From: VGWF01 sp964423465
GTDB lineage: Bacteria > Verrucomicrobiota > Kiritimatiellia > PWTM01
Direction: 5' to 3'
NCBI GenBank assembly: GCA_964423465.1
Contig: CAYRFK010000004.1
Coordinates: forward strand, 1-58,645
DNA: 58,645 bases
Program-made: the position numbers and the translations under genes
The notes under the pieces: model-generated
What the model was told of the DNA's origin: nothing
What the model saw: only the letters and a program-made list of their open reading frames with translations
The model's database searches: none
Shown: positions 38,126-45,950 of the stretch, piece by piece
How the letters are laid out: each line of letters begins with the position of its first letter
How positions within the stretch are numbered: the stretch's first letter is position 1

Positions 38126-38525
38126 AGTCTTCATCGACACCGGCGGGTTCTTTGCCCTGCTGTCCGCGGAAGACGGGGCGCACAAGGCCTGCACGGAGTT
38201 TCTGGCCAGGGCGGCCAAGGCGCGCCGCCGCTTTGTAACAACCGACTACGTGCTCGACGAGACGGCTACGTTGCTCAAGGTTCGCGGCCTCGGCCGGGCG
38301 CTCTCACCGTTCTTCGATCTGGTGTTCTCGTCCAAGGTGTGTCGCGTCGAATGGATGAATCCGGAGTGGTTCGACGACGCCCGTCAGCTCCTGACGCGAC
38401 GAGCGGACCACGGGTACTCGTTCACCGACTGCACGAGCTTCGTGCTGATGGAGCGGTTGGGGCTCCGCGAGGTTCTGACGAAGGATCGCCATTTTGCAGA
38501 GGCCGGATTTGCCTTGGTGCCGTAG
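38115..38525 (+). CDS. VapC-family PIN-domain toxin (module 2)
   Basis: 136 aa PIN-domain ribonuclease. All four acidic active-site positions are visible: Asp8 (VFIDTGG), Glu49 (VLDETATLL), Asp105 (SFTDCTSF) and Asp124 (LTKDRHF). It overlaps the Phd-like antitoxin by 11 nt. Sequence class differs from module 1, so the two modules are not duplicates. Confidence 0.87.
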   Translation: MAAEVFIDTGGFFALLSAEDGAHKACTEFLARAAKARRRFVTTDYVLDETATLLKVRGLGRALSPFFDLVFSSKVCRVEWMNPEWFDDARQLLTRRADHGYSFTDCTSFVLMERLGLREVLTKDRHFAEAGFALVP

Positions 38526-38576
38526 ATCCGCGGATCGTGTCCTTCTCCTTTCGCGGTCTGGGGGCGGAAGCGGGAT

Positions 38577-38645
38577 GAACATTGAACACCGAACATCCAA
38601 CATCGAACGCCGAAGGACGGAGTCAACAGCCAACATCCAATGGAG
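38577..38645 (+). repeat. Degenerate 7-bp-period array H2
   Basis: Six units near the consensus GAACATC (38577-38118+ six, ending 38618), a 5-nt break, then three units of the CAACANC type ending CAATGGA. The closing CAACANC/CAATGGA part resembles array H1. Confidence 0.65.
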
Positions 38646-38655
38646 GAGGGCTTGG

Positions 38656-38713
38656 CGTGGCGCGGACACTCTTGTCCGCGCGGGGACGGGTAGACAAGAG
38701 TGTCTGCCCCACG
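38656..38713. repeat. Inverted repeat with GACACTCTTGTC core
   Basis: Arms 38656-38676 and 38693-38713 match at 19 of 21 positions, including a perfect 12-bp core (GACACTCTTGTC / GACAAGAGTGTC), with a 16-nt GC-rich loop. It could fold as a long RNA or DNA hairpin. Confidence 0.7.
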
Positions 38714-38773
38714 TGGACGCGGCGCCCCCGCCGCGATGGGGCGGGTGAGGATTCAACCTACGAAAAGCAGTTG

Positions 38774-38892
38774 GACAGGATAACAGGATGTACAGGATTG
38801 CGGCGGAGTCTATTTCGGAAACCATGGACTTCATCAGGTGAGTACGGCGAGGGTCTGCCGCAACTCCATCCTGTTGATCCTGTTATCCTGTC
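38774..38892. repeat. Inverted repeat of CAGGAT-rich sequence
   Basis: GACAGGATAACAGGAT at 38774-38789 is exactly reverse-complementary to 38877-38892; allowing two mismatches the arms grow to 25 bp (38774-38798, 38868-38892). Each arm contains three 'ACAGGAT' units. The 69-bp interior has no gene. Confidence 0.75.
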
Positions 38893-39040
38893 CTGCCTGT
38901 CTGTATTGCCGAATCCAGGTTGAAATCCCGTCCTACGGATTGCCGGCAATGCGTCAGGAAAGGACGGGGCGGACAGGCACGCGACGGACCAGAAAGGCCG
39001 TGAGCAAGGCTTGGATGAAGTGCCGGTAGATCCCCCGCCC

Positions 39041-39082
39041 ATCCACCTTCCACCCTGCACCGTCCACCCTCCCCCTTCCTCC
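39041..39082 (+). repeat. Degenerate 7-bp-period array H6
   Basis: Six units of the NTCCACC type in exact 7-nt register. It lies 12 nt beyond the stop codon of the minus-strand oxidoreductase. Confidence 0.6.
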
Positions 39083-39093
39083 GCCGCGTCGCG

Positions 39094-40464
39094 CTACACC
39101 CTCCACGGCTCCCGCGGCGATCGGTGGAGCATGCGGGTGGCGGTCTCGTCGCCGAGGATGCGTTCGGCGGCGGGGTCCCAGCGGACGGGGCGCTTGAGGC
39201 GGATGCAGATGTCGCTCAGGTGCGAGATGAGATCGTCGCCGACCGCGACGTCGATCGGACAGATCGTCGGGCGGCGCGAGCGCACGCAGTCGGCGAAGTT
39301 GGCGTAGTGGTTCGGGCTGTCGTAGAGCCGGCGGTCGTCGGCCTTCCATTGCATCCGGAGCCACGCGGGGTTGCTGGCGCAGAGGCCGCCGCGGTCGACG
39401 CTGACCCAGCCGCGGTCGCCGTGGAACGTCGTGCCGTGGCCCTCGAACTTGCGGTAGGCGGAGACCGTCGCCTTCGCCGCATCGGCGTCCATGAAGCGCA
39501 TCGTGACGCCGTCGGCGTAGCGGCAGCGGACGTCCCACGTCGCCAGCGTATCGAACAGGCCCTCGGCGGGAATGCCGCCGGTGCCCTCGTACTCGACCGG
39601 CACGCTGCGATCCTCGTCGTGGCCCCACTGCGCGATGTCGACCGGATGCACGCCCCAGCCGGCGATGAACCCGATGGCGTAGTCGTGGATGTGGTAGGCG
39701 CCCTGGTTCGAGCAGCGCACCTCCGTGTAGGGCGTCGCCGGCGCGGGACCGAGCCACATGTCGAAGTCGAGATCCGCCGGCGGGGGGACGACCTTCAGTT
39801 CGCGGTCATCTGCCGCGACGCGCCGGTTCAGCGCCCCGGGGCCGAGGGCCGGCGCCCAGACGTCCATGTGCTTCAGCGTGCCGATGACGCCGTTGCGCAC
39901 GAGTTCGCACGCGAGGCGGAAGTTCCGGCCGGAGCGCTGCTGCGTGCCGTACTGGAAGATCGAGCCGCGCTTGCGGATCTCGTCGCGCAGCGCCCAGTTC
40001 CACGTCATCGCGACGCTCAGCGGTTTCTCGATGTACGTGTCCTTGCCCGCGCGCACGGCGTGCAGGCCGACGGGCACATGCCAGTGGTCGGGCGTCGCGA
40101 TGACGACCGCATCGATGTCCGGCCGCGCCAACAGCTCGCGGAAGTCGCGGTGCGTGTCGCAACCCTTCCATCCGGCCTCGCCGGACCGGGCGGCATACCG
40201 GTCGTTCACCGTCTTCTGCGCCCGCTCGCGGCGGGAGGCGAAGCAGTCGCAGACCGCGACGGACTGCGCCCCCGCGACGCCGAGGAAGTTGTTGAGCAAT
40301 CCCGAGCCCTGGCCGCCGACGCCGATGTGGCCGATGGCGATGCGGTTCGAGGGCGCGGGCGTCGTCGCGTTGCCGAGGACGGACGACGGCACGATCATCG
40401 GCGCCACGGCGCCGAACGCGGCGCGGCGGAGAAAGGCACGGCGGGGGATGCGGTTCGTCTTCAT
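39094..40464 (-). CDS. Gfo/Idh/MocA-family oxidoreductase with Tat signal
   Basis: 456 aa NAD(P)-dependent sugar oxidoreductase. Twin-arginine signal (RIPRRAFLRRAAFGAVAP) at the N-terminus indicates folded export to the periplasm. Rossmann motif IGVGGQGSGLL, then the family Lys in YIEKPLS, and the C-terminal substrate domain with GWGVHPVDIAQWGHDE. The start at 40464 has GGAGG eight bases upstream and overlaps the stop of the ThuA-like gene by 4 nt. ThuA and Gfo/Idh pairs are known from disaccharide (for example trehalose) 3-keto-sugar metabolism; the substrate here is unknown. Confidence 0.88.
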   Translation of the reverse strand: MKTNRIPRRAFLRRAAFGAVAPMIVPSSVLGNATTPAPSNRIAIGHIGVGGQGSGLLNNFLGVAGAQSVAVCDCFASRRERAQKTVNDRYAARSGEAGWKGCDTHRDFRELLARPDIDAVVIATPDHWHVPVGLHAVRAGKDTYIEKPLSVAMTWNWALRDEIRKRGSIFQYGTQQRSGRNFRLACELVRNGVIGTLKHMDVWAPALGPGALNRRVAADDRELKVVPPPADLDFDMWLGPAPATPYTEVRCSNQGAYHIHDYAIGFIAGWGVHPVDIAQWGHDEDRSVPVEYEGTGGIPAEGLFDTLATWDVRCRYADGVTMRFMDADAAKATVSAYRKFEGHGTTFHGDRGWVSVDRGGLCASNPAWLRMQWKADDRRLYDSPNHYANFADCVRSRRPTICPIDVAVGDDLISHLSDICIRLKRPVRWDPAAERILGDETATRMLHRSPREPWRV

Positions 40465-42938
40465 TTGCGGGCCTCCGGGGTCGCGGCCGCCGCGGACGGC
40501 GGACCATGGATCTCCAGTTCGCGGATGGCCGGGGATTTCGTGTAGTACCCGGTGATTTTCAGTTCGACGGTCGTCGTCGTGACGGGGTCGAAGGGCACGA
40601 CGAGCACGTTGTCCTCGTAGACGGCATCGGCGACGGCGACCGCCGCCTTTCCGTCGCACAGCACCTCGAAATCCTTCGGCGCGTAGTTGTGGTGCGCCCA
40701 GCCCGTGATGCGGAGCGCCGACACCTGCGCGGGCTTCGGAAGCGTGACGCGGTAGCGGTAGAGCGGCTGGCCGTCGGTCTCGTCCCAGTAGGTCTTCGGA
40801 TCTCCGTCGATGCCGGCCGCGTCGCCGTCGGCATGACCGTCCTTCTCGAGACCGTCCGGGCTGTCCGCCGTCGCGCCGCGCGCGAGGTTGGGGCCGTACA
40901 CCACCTTGCTCATCGCCGCGACGGCGCGCAGGGCCAGCCCCTTCTCGCGCGGATCGGCGGCGCCCGCGGCGATGCGGCGCACATCCTCCAGCGGTGCCGA
41001 GTCGGGCCACCGGGCGAGGACGCGCAGGGCGGCGAGGCGGCTCTCCACGTCGTCGGCGCCGAGCGACTCGCGGAGCAGGGCGAGGGCTTCCGGGGACTTG
41101 GATAGATCGAGCAGGGCGATCAGGCCCGGACGTGTCTTCGCGTCCGCGCCGGGCAGGGCCTTGCGCACGGTGTCCAGCGGATCCGCCCCGGCTCGGAGGT
41201 GGATCTGGCGCACCGCCTCCAGCGCGGCGGCGGCAACAGCCGTGTTGGTGTCCGCAAGCCGCGGGAGCAGGGCGGGAACGTCCGCCGGGGCGCCCATGAG
41301 GCCGACGGCCTGCAGGAGCGGTACGGCGGCGCTGTCGCCGGCCTCCGCCTTCTTGAGCAGCAGCGGGGCGGGGCTCGACGCACGTGTCGCGCGCATCGCC
41401 AGCGCTTCGGCGACCTGCTTGGCGGCGGCCCCGCCTCGCGCCAGTTCGTCGACGAGGCGCGCGTCGATGTCCGGGCCGGTCAGCCGGCGCAGTGCATCGA
41501 CCACGGCGCGCCGCTCGTTGGCGTCGGCGCCCTCGAGGCGCCGGAGCAGGAGATCGACCGCCCCGGTGTCGTCCAGTTCGGCCGCGGCCGCGATGGCCTC
41601 GAGGCGAACGTACGGGTCTTCGTGGTCCAGCGCGCGGCGGACAGGCTCGCGGGCCTTGTCCGATCCGCTGCGGCCCAGCAGCACCAGCGCGCGCGACATC
41701 TGGCGGGGAGCCAGCGAACCGGCGCGCGCGGCCAGCAGGTCCACGTGGTCCTTCGGGCCGGAGGCCGCGATGGACCTCAGGGCGGCGTCCTGTCGCGCGG
41801 GGTCGCCGGACCCGAGATCCGCGGCGACGGCGTCGCGCTCAGCGGGCGCGGCCTTCGGTGCGGCGGGGGCGCGGAGGACCTTGCCGTGAATGCGGTCGAG
41901 GGCGCCGCGCGCTGCCGTGGCCGTTGCCGGATTCTTCGCCGCCGCATCAAGAGCGGGGAGTTGCTCGGGCGTGCCGACGAGGCCGAGCATGACGCACAGA
42001 AAGGCTTTCGCCTCGCCGGCGGAGTCCCCGGCGAGCGCCGCGGCCAGTCGCGACGCGAGGGCCTCGCGGTCCGCATCCTTCGTCGTCCGGGCCACGAGAT
42101 CCTCAAGGGCGAGCAGCGGGGCGCGGCTTGTGCCCAGCGTCCACGCGGCGACGCCGGGCAGCACGGCGTCGATCGTCGGCCGGGTCGTACGCGGCGCGAC
42201 GCTCACGGTTCCGGAGGCCGCCCACTCGGTGCCGCGCACGAGCAGGTCGATGCAGCCGGGATTCTCCAGCGCCGCGACGTCGTGTCCGAGCATCAGGATG
42301 AAGTTCCGGCCCCTGCCGAAGGTGTTGACCGCCGCGACGGGCTGCCAGGAGCCGTCGGCCGCCTGGCCCTCGGCAAGGACGGTCGCCTCCGCATCGAGCT
42401 TCGCGTCGATCCAGAGTTCGTCGCGCGTGCGGAACCCGTCCATGCCCTTTATCACAGGATGGGCGGCGGACGTGAGGCGGACCGGGAAGTCGTGCATGGG
42501 ACCGTGGCGTGTGACGCCCATCTTCCACGAGGCGCCGCCGATCATCTTCTGGTACTCGGGCCAGTCCATGAACGACGAGCCGCCGGCGTGGATGACAACG
42601 TGGCCCCTGCCGTTGCGGACGAAATCGAGGATCGCCGCCCGCGCGGCCGGGGGCCAGTCGGCGGCCTTCGCACCCTTGGCGGCGAACGCGTTCCAGTTGC
42701 CGATCAGAACGTCGTAGGTTGCCAGCGCCTCCGCGGTCAGCGTCTGCGGCGAGTCGGTGACATCGGCCGAGATGGCCCCGGATGCGGCGAGCGCGGCCTT
42801 CAGCGCGACCGAGGTTGTGCGCCAGTCGTGGTTGTTCTGCCCCGAGAGGATCAGGGCCCGCCGGGGCGCGGCGCACGCCGATGCGGCGAGGGCCGTTGTT
42901 ACCAGAAGCGCGATGAACCCGGTTCTCATGTTCGCCAT
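40461..42938 (-). CDS. Exported ThuA - HEAT repeat - discoidin-like fusion protein
   Basis: 825 aa with a signal peptide (cleavage near ASACAA). Domains in order: ThuA/glutamine-amidotransferase-like (about 27-240: ILSGQNNHDWRTT, HVVIHAGGSSFMDWPEYQKM, RGRNFILMLGHD), an array of HEAT-like helical repeats (about 270-670, several with DPYVRLEAIAAAAEL-type pattern), and an F5/8-type C (discoidin) sugar-binding domain (about 690-815: GIDGDPKTYWDETDG). Probably a periplasmic carbohydrate-handling protein working with the overlapping Gfo/Idh enzyme. ATG 42929 is an alternative start. Confidence 0.82.
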   Translation of the reverse strand: MANMRTGFIALLVTTALAASACAAPRRALILSGQNNHDWRTTSVALKAALAASGAISADVTDSPQTLTAEALATYDVLIGNWNAFAAKGAKAADWPPAARAAILDFVRNGRGHVVIHAGGSSFMDWPEYQKMIGGASWKMGVTRHGPMHDFPVRLTSAAHPVIKGMDGFRTRDELWIDAKLDAEATVLAEGQAADGSWQPVAAVNTFGRGRNFILMLGHDVAALENPGCIDLLVRGTEWAASGTVSVAPRTTRPTIDAVLPGVAAWTLGTSRAPLLALEDLVARTTKDADREALASRLAAALAGDSAGEAKAFLCVMLGLVGTPEQLPALDAAAKNPATATAARGALDRIHGKVLRAPAAPKAAPAERDAVAADLGSGDPARQDAALRSIAASGPKDHVDLLAARAGSLAPRQMSRALVLLGRSGSDKAREPVRRALDHEDPYVRLEAIAAAAELDDTGAVDLLLRRLEGADANERRAVVDALRRLTGPDIDARLVDELARGGAAAKQVAEALAMRATRASSPAPLLLKKAEAGDSAAVPLLQAVGLMGAPADVPALLPRLADTNTAVAAAALEAVRQIHLRAGADPLDTVRKALPGADAKTRPGLIALLDLSKSPEALALLRESLGADDVESRLAALRVLARWPDSAPLEDVRRIAAGAADPREKGLALRAVAAMSKVVYGPNLARGATADSPDGLEKDGHADGDAAGIDGDPKTYWDETDGQPLYRYRVTLPKPAQVSALRITGWAHHNYAPKDFEVLCDGKAAVAVADAVYEDNVLVVPFDPVTTTTVELKITGYYTKSPAIRELEIHGPPSAAAATPEARK

Positions 42939-43151
42939 CCTTCCACCCGTGGGCGCGATCGTCAGCGGGTCGTCCCGTCATGTCCGCGCATCATGCCCGA
43001 GGCTGTCTGCGGGGTCGTTCAGGAACTTCCAGTGGTAAATTCCGCACGACCCTGCCTGTGCGACCGTGTAGGGTCAAGCGTACACATCGGGTCCGGCGGG
43101 GTGCGGCCGCGCCGGGTCCGGCTTGAGGATCGGCCGCGGGGGAGAGTCGTC

Positions 43152-44000
43152 ATGGCCATCAAGGTCGGATGTTTCGCACTGGTCGATCCTTTCTCGGTCC
43201 TGGACCACCAGCTCGAGCGGATCAAGTCGTGGGGGTTCACGTGCGCGGATGTCACGGACAACTCCGACGGCGCGCAGTTGGGCGTCGAGTTCGGGTTCGC
43301 GGCGGTGGCGAGCCTCGACGCGAATCCGCACGACCTCAAGCGCATGTTCGACCGGCACGGGCTGGCGATCTCGTCCTACTGCGCCCATGCCAACCTGCTC
43401 GACCCCTCCGCGCCGTGGCGTTACGGCACGGCGCAGATCCTGAAGGCGGTCCGCGCCGCCGCGGCGATCGGGGTCCGGCACGTCATCACGACCGAGGGGG
43501 ATCCAAAGACCGAGTTCGGGCACAAGCTGACCGAGGCCGAGGCGCTTTTCAGCATCCGAGAGAAGCTGTACGAGCCGCTGCGCGCCGCGGCGGACCACGG
43601 CGTGAAGATCCTCCTCGAGCCGCACGGGCGCTACACCGACTCGATGGTGCACATGGAGAAAATCCTCGACCTGTGCGACTCGCCCGCGCTGGGCGTGAAC
43701 CTCGACACCGGCAACCTCTGGCTCGGCGGCGGCGACCCCGTGGAGATGGTCCGCAGGCTCGGCGCGAAGATCGAGCATGTGCACTGGAAGGACATGCCGG
43801 CGGACATGGAGGCGCAGCGCGGGAAGCTCTTCGGCTGCGGCATGGCGGTCATCCCGCTCGGGACGGGCGTCGTCGACATCCGCGGCGTGTTCGCCGAGCT
43901 TCAGCGCATCGGGTTCGACGGCTATACGACCCTCGAAATCGCGGGCGAGGAGAGCGTCAAAGCGAGTTACGCCTTTCTGAAGTCCCTCGGCGCCGGGTGA
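43152..44000 (+). CDS. Xylose isomerase-like TIM-barrel sugar isomerase/epimerase
   Basis: 282 aa, no signal peptide, cytoplasmic. Metal and substrate residues of the family are visible: Glu in LLEPHGRY, Asp in NLDTGN, His in HVHWKD, Glu in TLEIAGEE. It is divergent from the ThuA-Gfo/Idh pair across 213 bp, and such barrels often act on products of Gfo/Idh enzymes. Ribosome binding site GGGGGAG. Substrate unknown. Confidence 0.85.
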   Translation: MAIKVGCFALVDPFSVLDHQLERIKSWGFTCADVTDNSDGAQLGVEFGFAAVASLDANPHDLKRMFDRHGLAISSYCAHANLLDPSAPWRYGTAQILKAVRAAAAIGVRHVITTEGDPKTEFGHKLTEAEALFSIREKLYEPLRAAADHGVKILLEPHGRYTDSMVHMEKILDLCDSPALGVNLDTGNLWLGGGDPVEMVRRLGAKIEHVHWKDMPADMEAQRGKLFGCGMAVIPLGTGVVDIRGVFAELQRIGFDGYTTLEIAGEESVKASYAFLKSLGAG

Positions 44001-44011
44001 CGCATCCGGAT

Positions 44012-44056
44012 TCCAATCCTTGGACGGCCAACGGCTTGCGGCTTCCAAGGGTTGGA
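44012..44056. repeat. 13-bp imperfect inverted repeat after the isomerase gene
   Basis: Arms 44012-44024 (TCCAATCCTTGGA) and 44044-44056 (TCCAAGGGTTGGA) match at 12 of 13 positions around 19 nt. A second perfect hairpin, GCGGAT/ATCCGC, lies at 44069-44086. They sit 11 nt after the isomerase stop and may end its transcript; no T tract follows the first. Confidence 0.5.
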
Positions 44057-44128
44057 CGCGCGGCGCAGGCGGATCCGGAAATCCGCATGGTCCTGTTGGG
44101 TTTTCCTGATTCTGGAGGATAGTAGTCC

Positions 44129-44671
44129 GTGGAGATCAAGCAGGACAACACTCCGACCGACGCGCTGCTCCGTCACGTCGTGGCCGAGGACTCGGTCGTT
44201 CGAGCCTACGTGTACTCGGTCACCCGCGGGCACCGGGAGACGGAGGACGTGATCCAAGAGGTCTGGCGCGTCGCGTGCGTCAAGATGCCGGAGTACGACG
44301 ACAGCCGTCCGTTCCGCCCGTGGATTCTGGGCATCACCCGCATGCAGCTTCTCAAGTGGCGCCAGTCGCAGGCTCGGTCGCGCGAGGTGCTGGCCCCGGA
44401 CGTGATCGAGATGCTGGCCGACACGGCCGAGACCTGCCGCGACGAACTCGACCTGCGTGGCCAGCACCTCCGCGAGTGCCTCCGCCGCATGCCTGCGAGC
44501 GGGCGGCGGATTCTTCACATGAAGTACTTCGAGGAGATGAAGATCGCGGAGATCGCGACGCGGATCCGCAAGAGCGTCGCCGCCGTGGAAATGGCGCTCG
44601 TCAGGTTGCGGCGCATGTTGCGCACCTGCGTGGACGGCGAACTCAAGGTCGCAGCGGGGACCGGCGCATGA
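44129..44671 (+). CDS. ECF-type RNA polymerase sigma factor
   Basis: 180 aa. Region 2 (HVVAEDSVVRAYVYSVTRG, TEDVIQEVWRVA, FRPWILGITRM) and region 4 helix-turn-helix (LHMKYFEEMKIAEIATRI) are clear; matches the short ECF type common in Rhodopirellula/Verrucomicrobium-like bacteria. GTG start with GGAGG ten bases upstream. It overlaps the FecR-like gene by 4 nt, which is the expected membrane partner. Confidence 0.9.
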   Translation: MEIKQDNTPTDALLRHVVAEDSVVRAYVYSVTRGHRETEDVIQEVWRVACVKMPEYDDSRPFRPWILGITRMQLLKWRQSQARSREVLAPDVIEMLADTAETCRDELDLRGQHLRECLRRMPASGRRILHMKYFEEMKIAEIATRIRKSVAAVEMALVRLRRMLRTCVDGELKVAAGTGA

Positions 44672-45948
44672 AGACCGGCATCCATGCCCCGATGCAGGCC
44701 TACCTCGACGGCACGGCGTCCCCGGAGACCTTGGCCGAACTCGAGGAGGCCCTGCGCCGCGATCCCGGACTGCGAAAGGAACTTCTCGTTCTTTCCGGGT
44801 TCGATGCCGAGCTGCCCGCGGCGTTGCGGGAGCTGGAGCGTGACGCTGCGACCTCACGCGCGCCGCCCTCCGCGTCGGGCGCGTCTGAAACTCCAACGGG
44901 GTCGTCGACCCCGCCGGTGCCGATCGGCCGGCCCCGCCGGTCGATGAAGTGGATCCTGTGGCCTGCCGCGGCCGCGGCAGCCGCTGCCATCGCGGTGCGG
45001 GTCCTCCTGCCCGACACGAAACCGGAGGAGAAGGGGATGGCAAAGGCGGACTCCCCCCGCGTGGCGGCCGTCCGCGCGCCGGACGACGCCGGGAAGCCGG
45101 CACCTCCCGCGCCGCCTGTCGCGGCGGCGAACCGGCTGCGTGTCCGCGCGACGCCCGCCGGATCGGGGATCGGGGAGTTGGAGAAGGCTGCGGCCACACC
45201 GATGGCCATGTCGGCAGACGAGCCGCCTCGCGTTGCGCCGATGCGCATGCGAGCCATGGGTACGCGCCTTGAGCTTGATGAATCCGCGGCGCCGCCCGTC
45301 GCGGCTCCGGTGGCGATGGCGTTGGCCGAAGGACCGGTCGCGGCCGCCGCCACGCCGCCCGTGGCCATGCGTGCGATGATGGCCTCCGCACCGCCTGCGG
45401 AATCCGTGGAGGGCCGGCTCACTTCGGTCACCGGTTCCGTGCATGTTGTCCGCAAGGGCGATTCTGTCGTCCGCCAGCCCGCCGAGCCCGGCATGGCGGT
45501 GAAGTCCGGCGATGTGATCACGACGGCTGCCGGCGCATCGGCGCTGTTCACGTACGCGGACGGATCGACGCTGCGGATCCACAAGGGCTCATGGGTGGCG
45601 GTGGAGCGCACGGGCGACGGCCCCGCGATCCGGCTGCGTGCGGGCGCGGTGGACGCGGTCCTCAAGAAGCAGTCGGACGGGCGGGCAATGCACGTCGACG
45701 GCCGCTTCCTCACCGCCGCAGCGAGCGGCCCCGAGTTCCGTCTGGTGGTGGACGCCCAATCCGCATGGATGGGCGTGCGCGCCGGCCCCGTCGAGGTCAC
45801 CCGCACGGCCGATGGAAAGAAGATCGCCCTCGGCGACGGCAACTACTCGGCCGTATGCCCCGACTGGCCGTTCATGAAGATGTTCTGCCGGGCTTGTCCC
45901 AGGTGGCAGTCCGTCTGCAGTCAGGCCACCGGGTCGCCCTACCCGTAG
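44668..45948 (+). CDS. FecR-domain membrane protein, putative anti-sigma factor
   Basis: 426 aa. Short cytoplasmic N-terminal part (MQAYLDGTASPETLAELEEALRRDP), likely to hold the sigma factor; one membrane segment (about 94-114, alanine-rich); a Pro/Ala linker with about nine Met in 70 residues (about 190-265); a FecR domain (about 270-395: GSVHVVRKGDSVV, GDVITTAAGASALFTYADGS). The last 35 residues carry four cysteines (C-x10-C-x2-C-x6-C), not a normal FecR end. Ends 2 nt from the convergent fucosidase gene. Confidence 0.8.
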   Translation: MKTGIHAPMQAYLDGTASPETLAELEEALRRDPGLRKELLVLSGFDAELPAALRELERDAATSRAPPSASGASETPTGSSTPPVPIGRPRRSMKWILWPAAAAAAAAIAVRVLLPDTKPEEKGMAKADSPRVAAVRAPDDAGKPAPPAPPVAAANRLRVRATPAGSGIGELEKAAATPMAMSADEPPRVAPMRMRAMGTRLELDESAAPPVAAPVAMALAEGPVAAAATPPVAMRAMMASAPPAESVEGRLTSVTGSVHVVRKGDSVVRQPAEPGMAVKSGDVITTAAGASALFTYADGSTLRIHKGSWVAVERTGDGPAIRLRAGAVDAVLKKQSDGRAMHVDGRFLTAAASGPEFRLVVDAQSAWMGVRAGPVEVTRTADGKKIALGDGNYSAVCPDWPFMKMFCRACPRWQSVCSQATGSPYP

Positions 45949-45950
45949 AC

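Larger units (their letters stand above)
38526..39093. other. 568-bp gene-free island of dispersed repeats
   Basis: Between the module 2 toxin and the convergent oxidoreductase gene. It holds heptamer array H2, a 21-bp inverted repeat (38656/38693), a 25-bp inverted repeat (38774/38868) and heptamer array H6. Small open frames are repeat-derived; no gene is called. Confidence 0.75.

Noticed and set aside
38656..38892. Insertion sequence ends
   Set aside because: The inverted repeats enclose only tens of bases, with no transposase or clear target duplication visible.
38577..39082. CRISPR array
   Set aside because: Repeats have a 7-bp period without regular 25-40 bp repeats and unique spacers, and no cas genes are nearby.
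39124..40545. Plus-strand open frame opposite the Gfo/Idh gene
   Set aside because: No domain signature, whereas the minus strand encodes a clear Tat signal and Rossmann fold.
42939..43151. Riboswitch or small gene in the divergent spacer before the isomerase
   Set aside because: Only a 6-bp GACCCT/AGGGTC inverted repeat was seen; no conserved aptamer core or convincing open frame.
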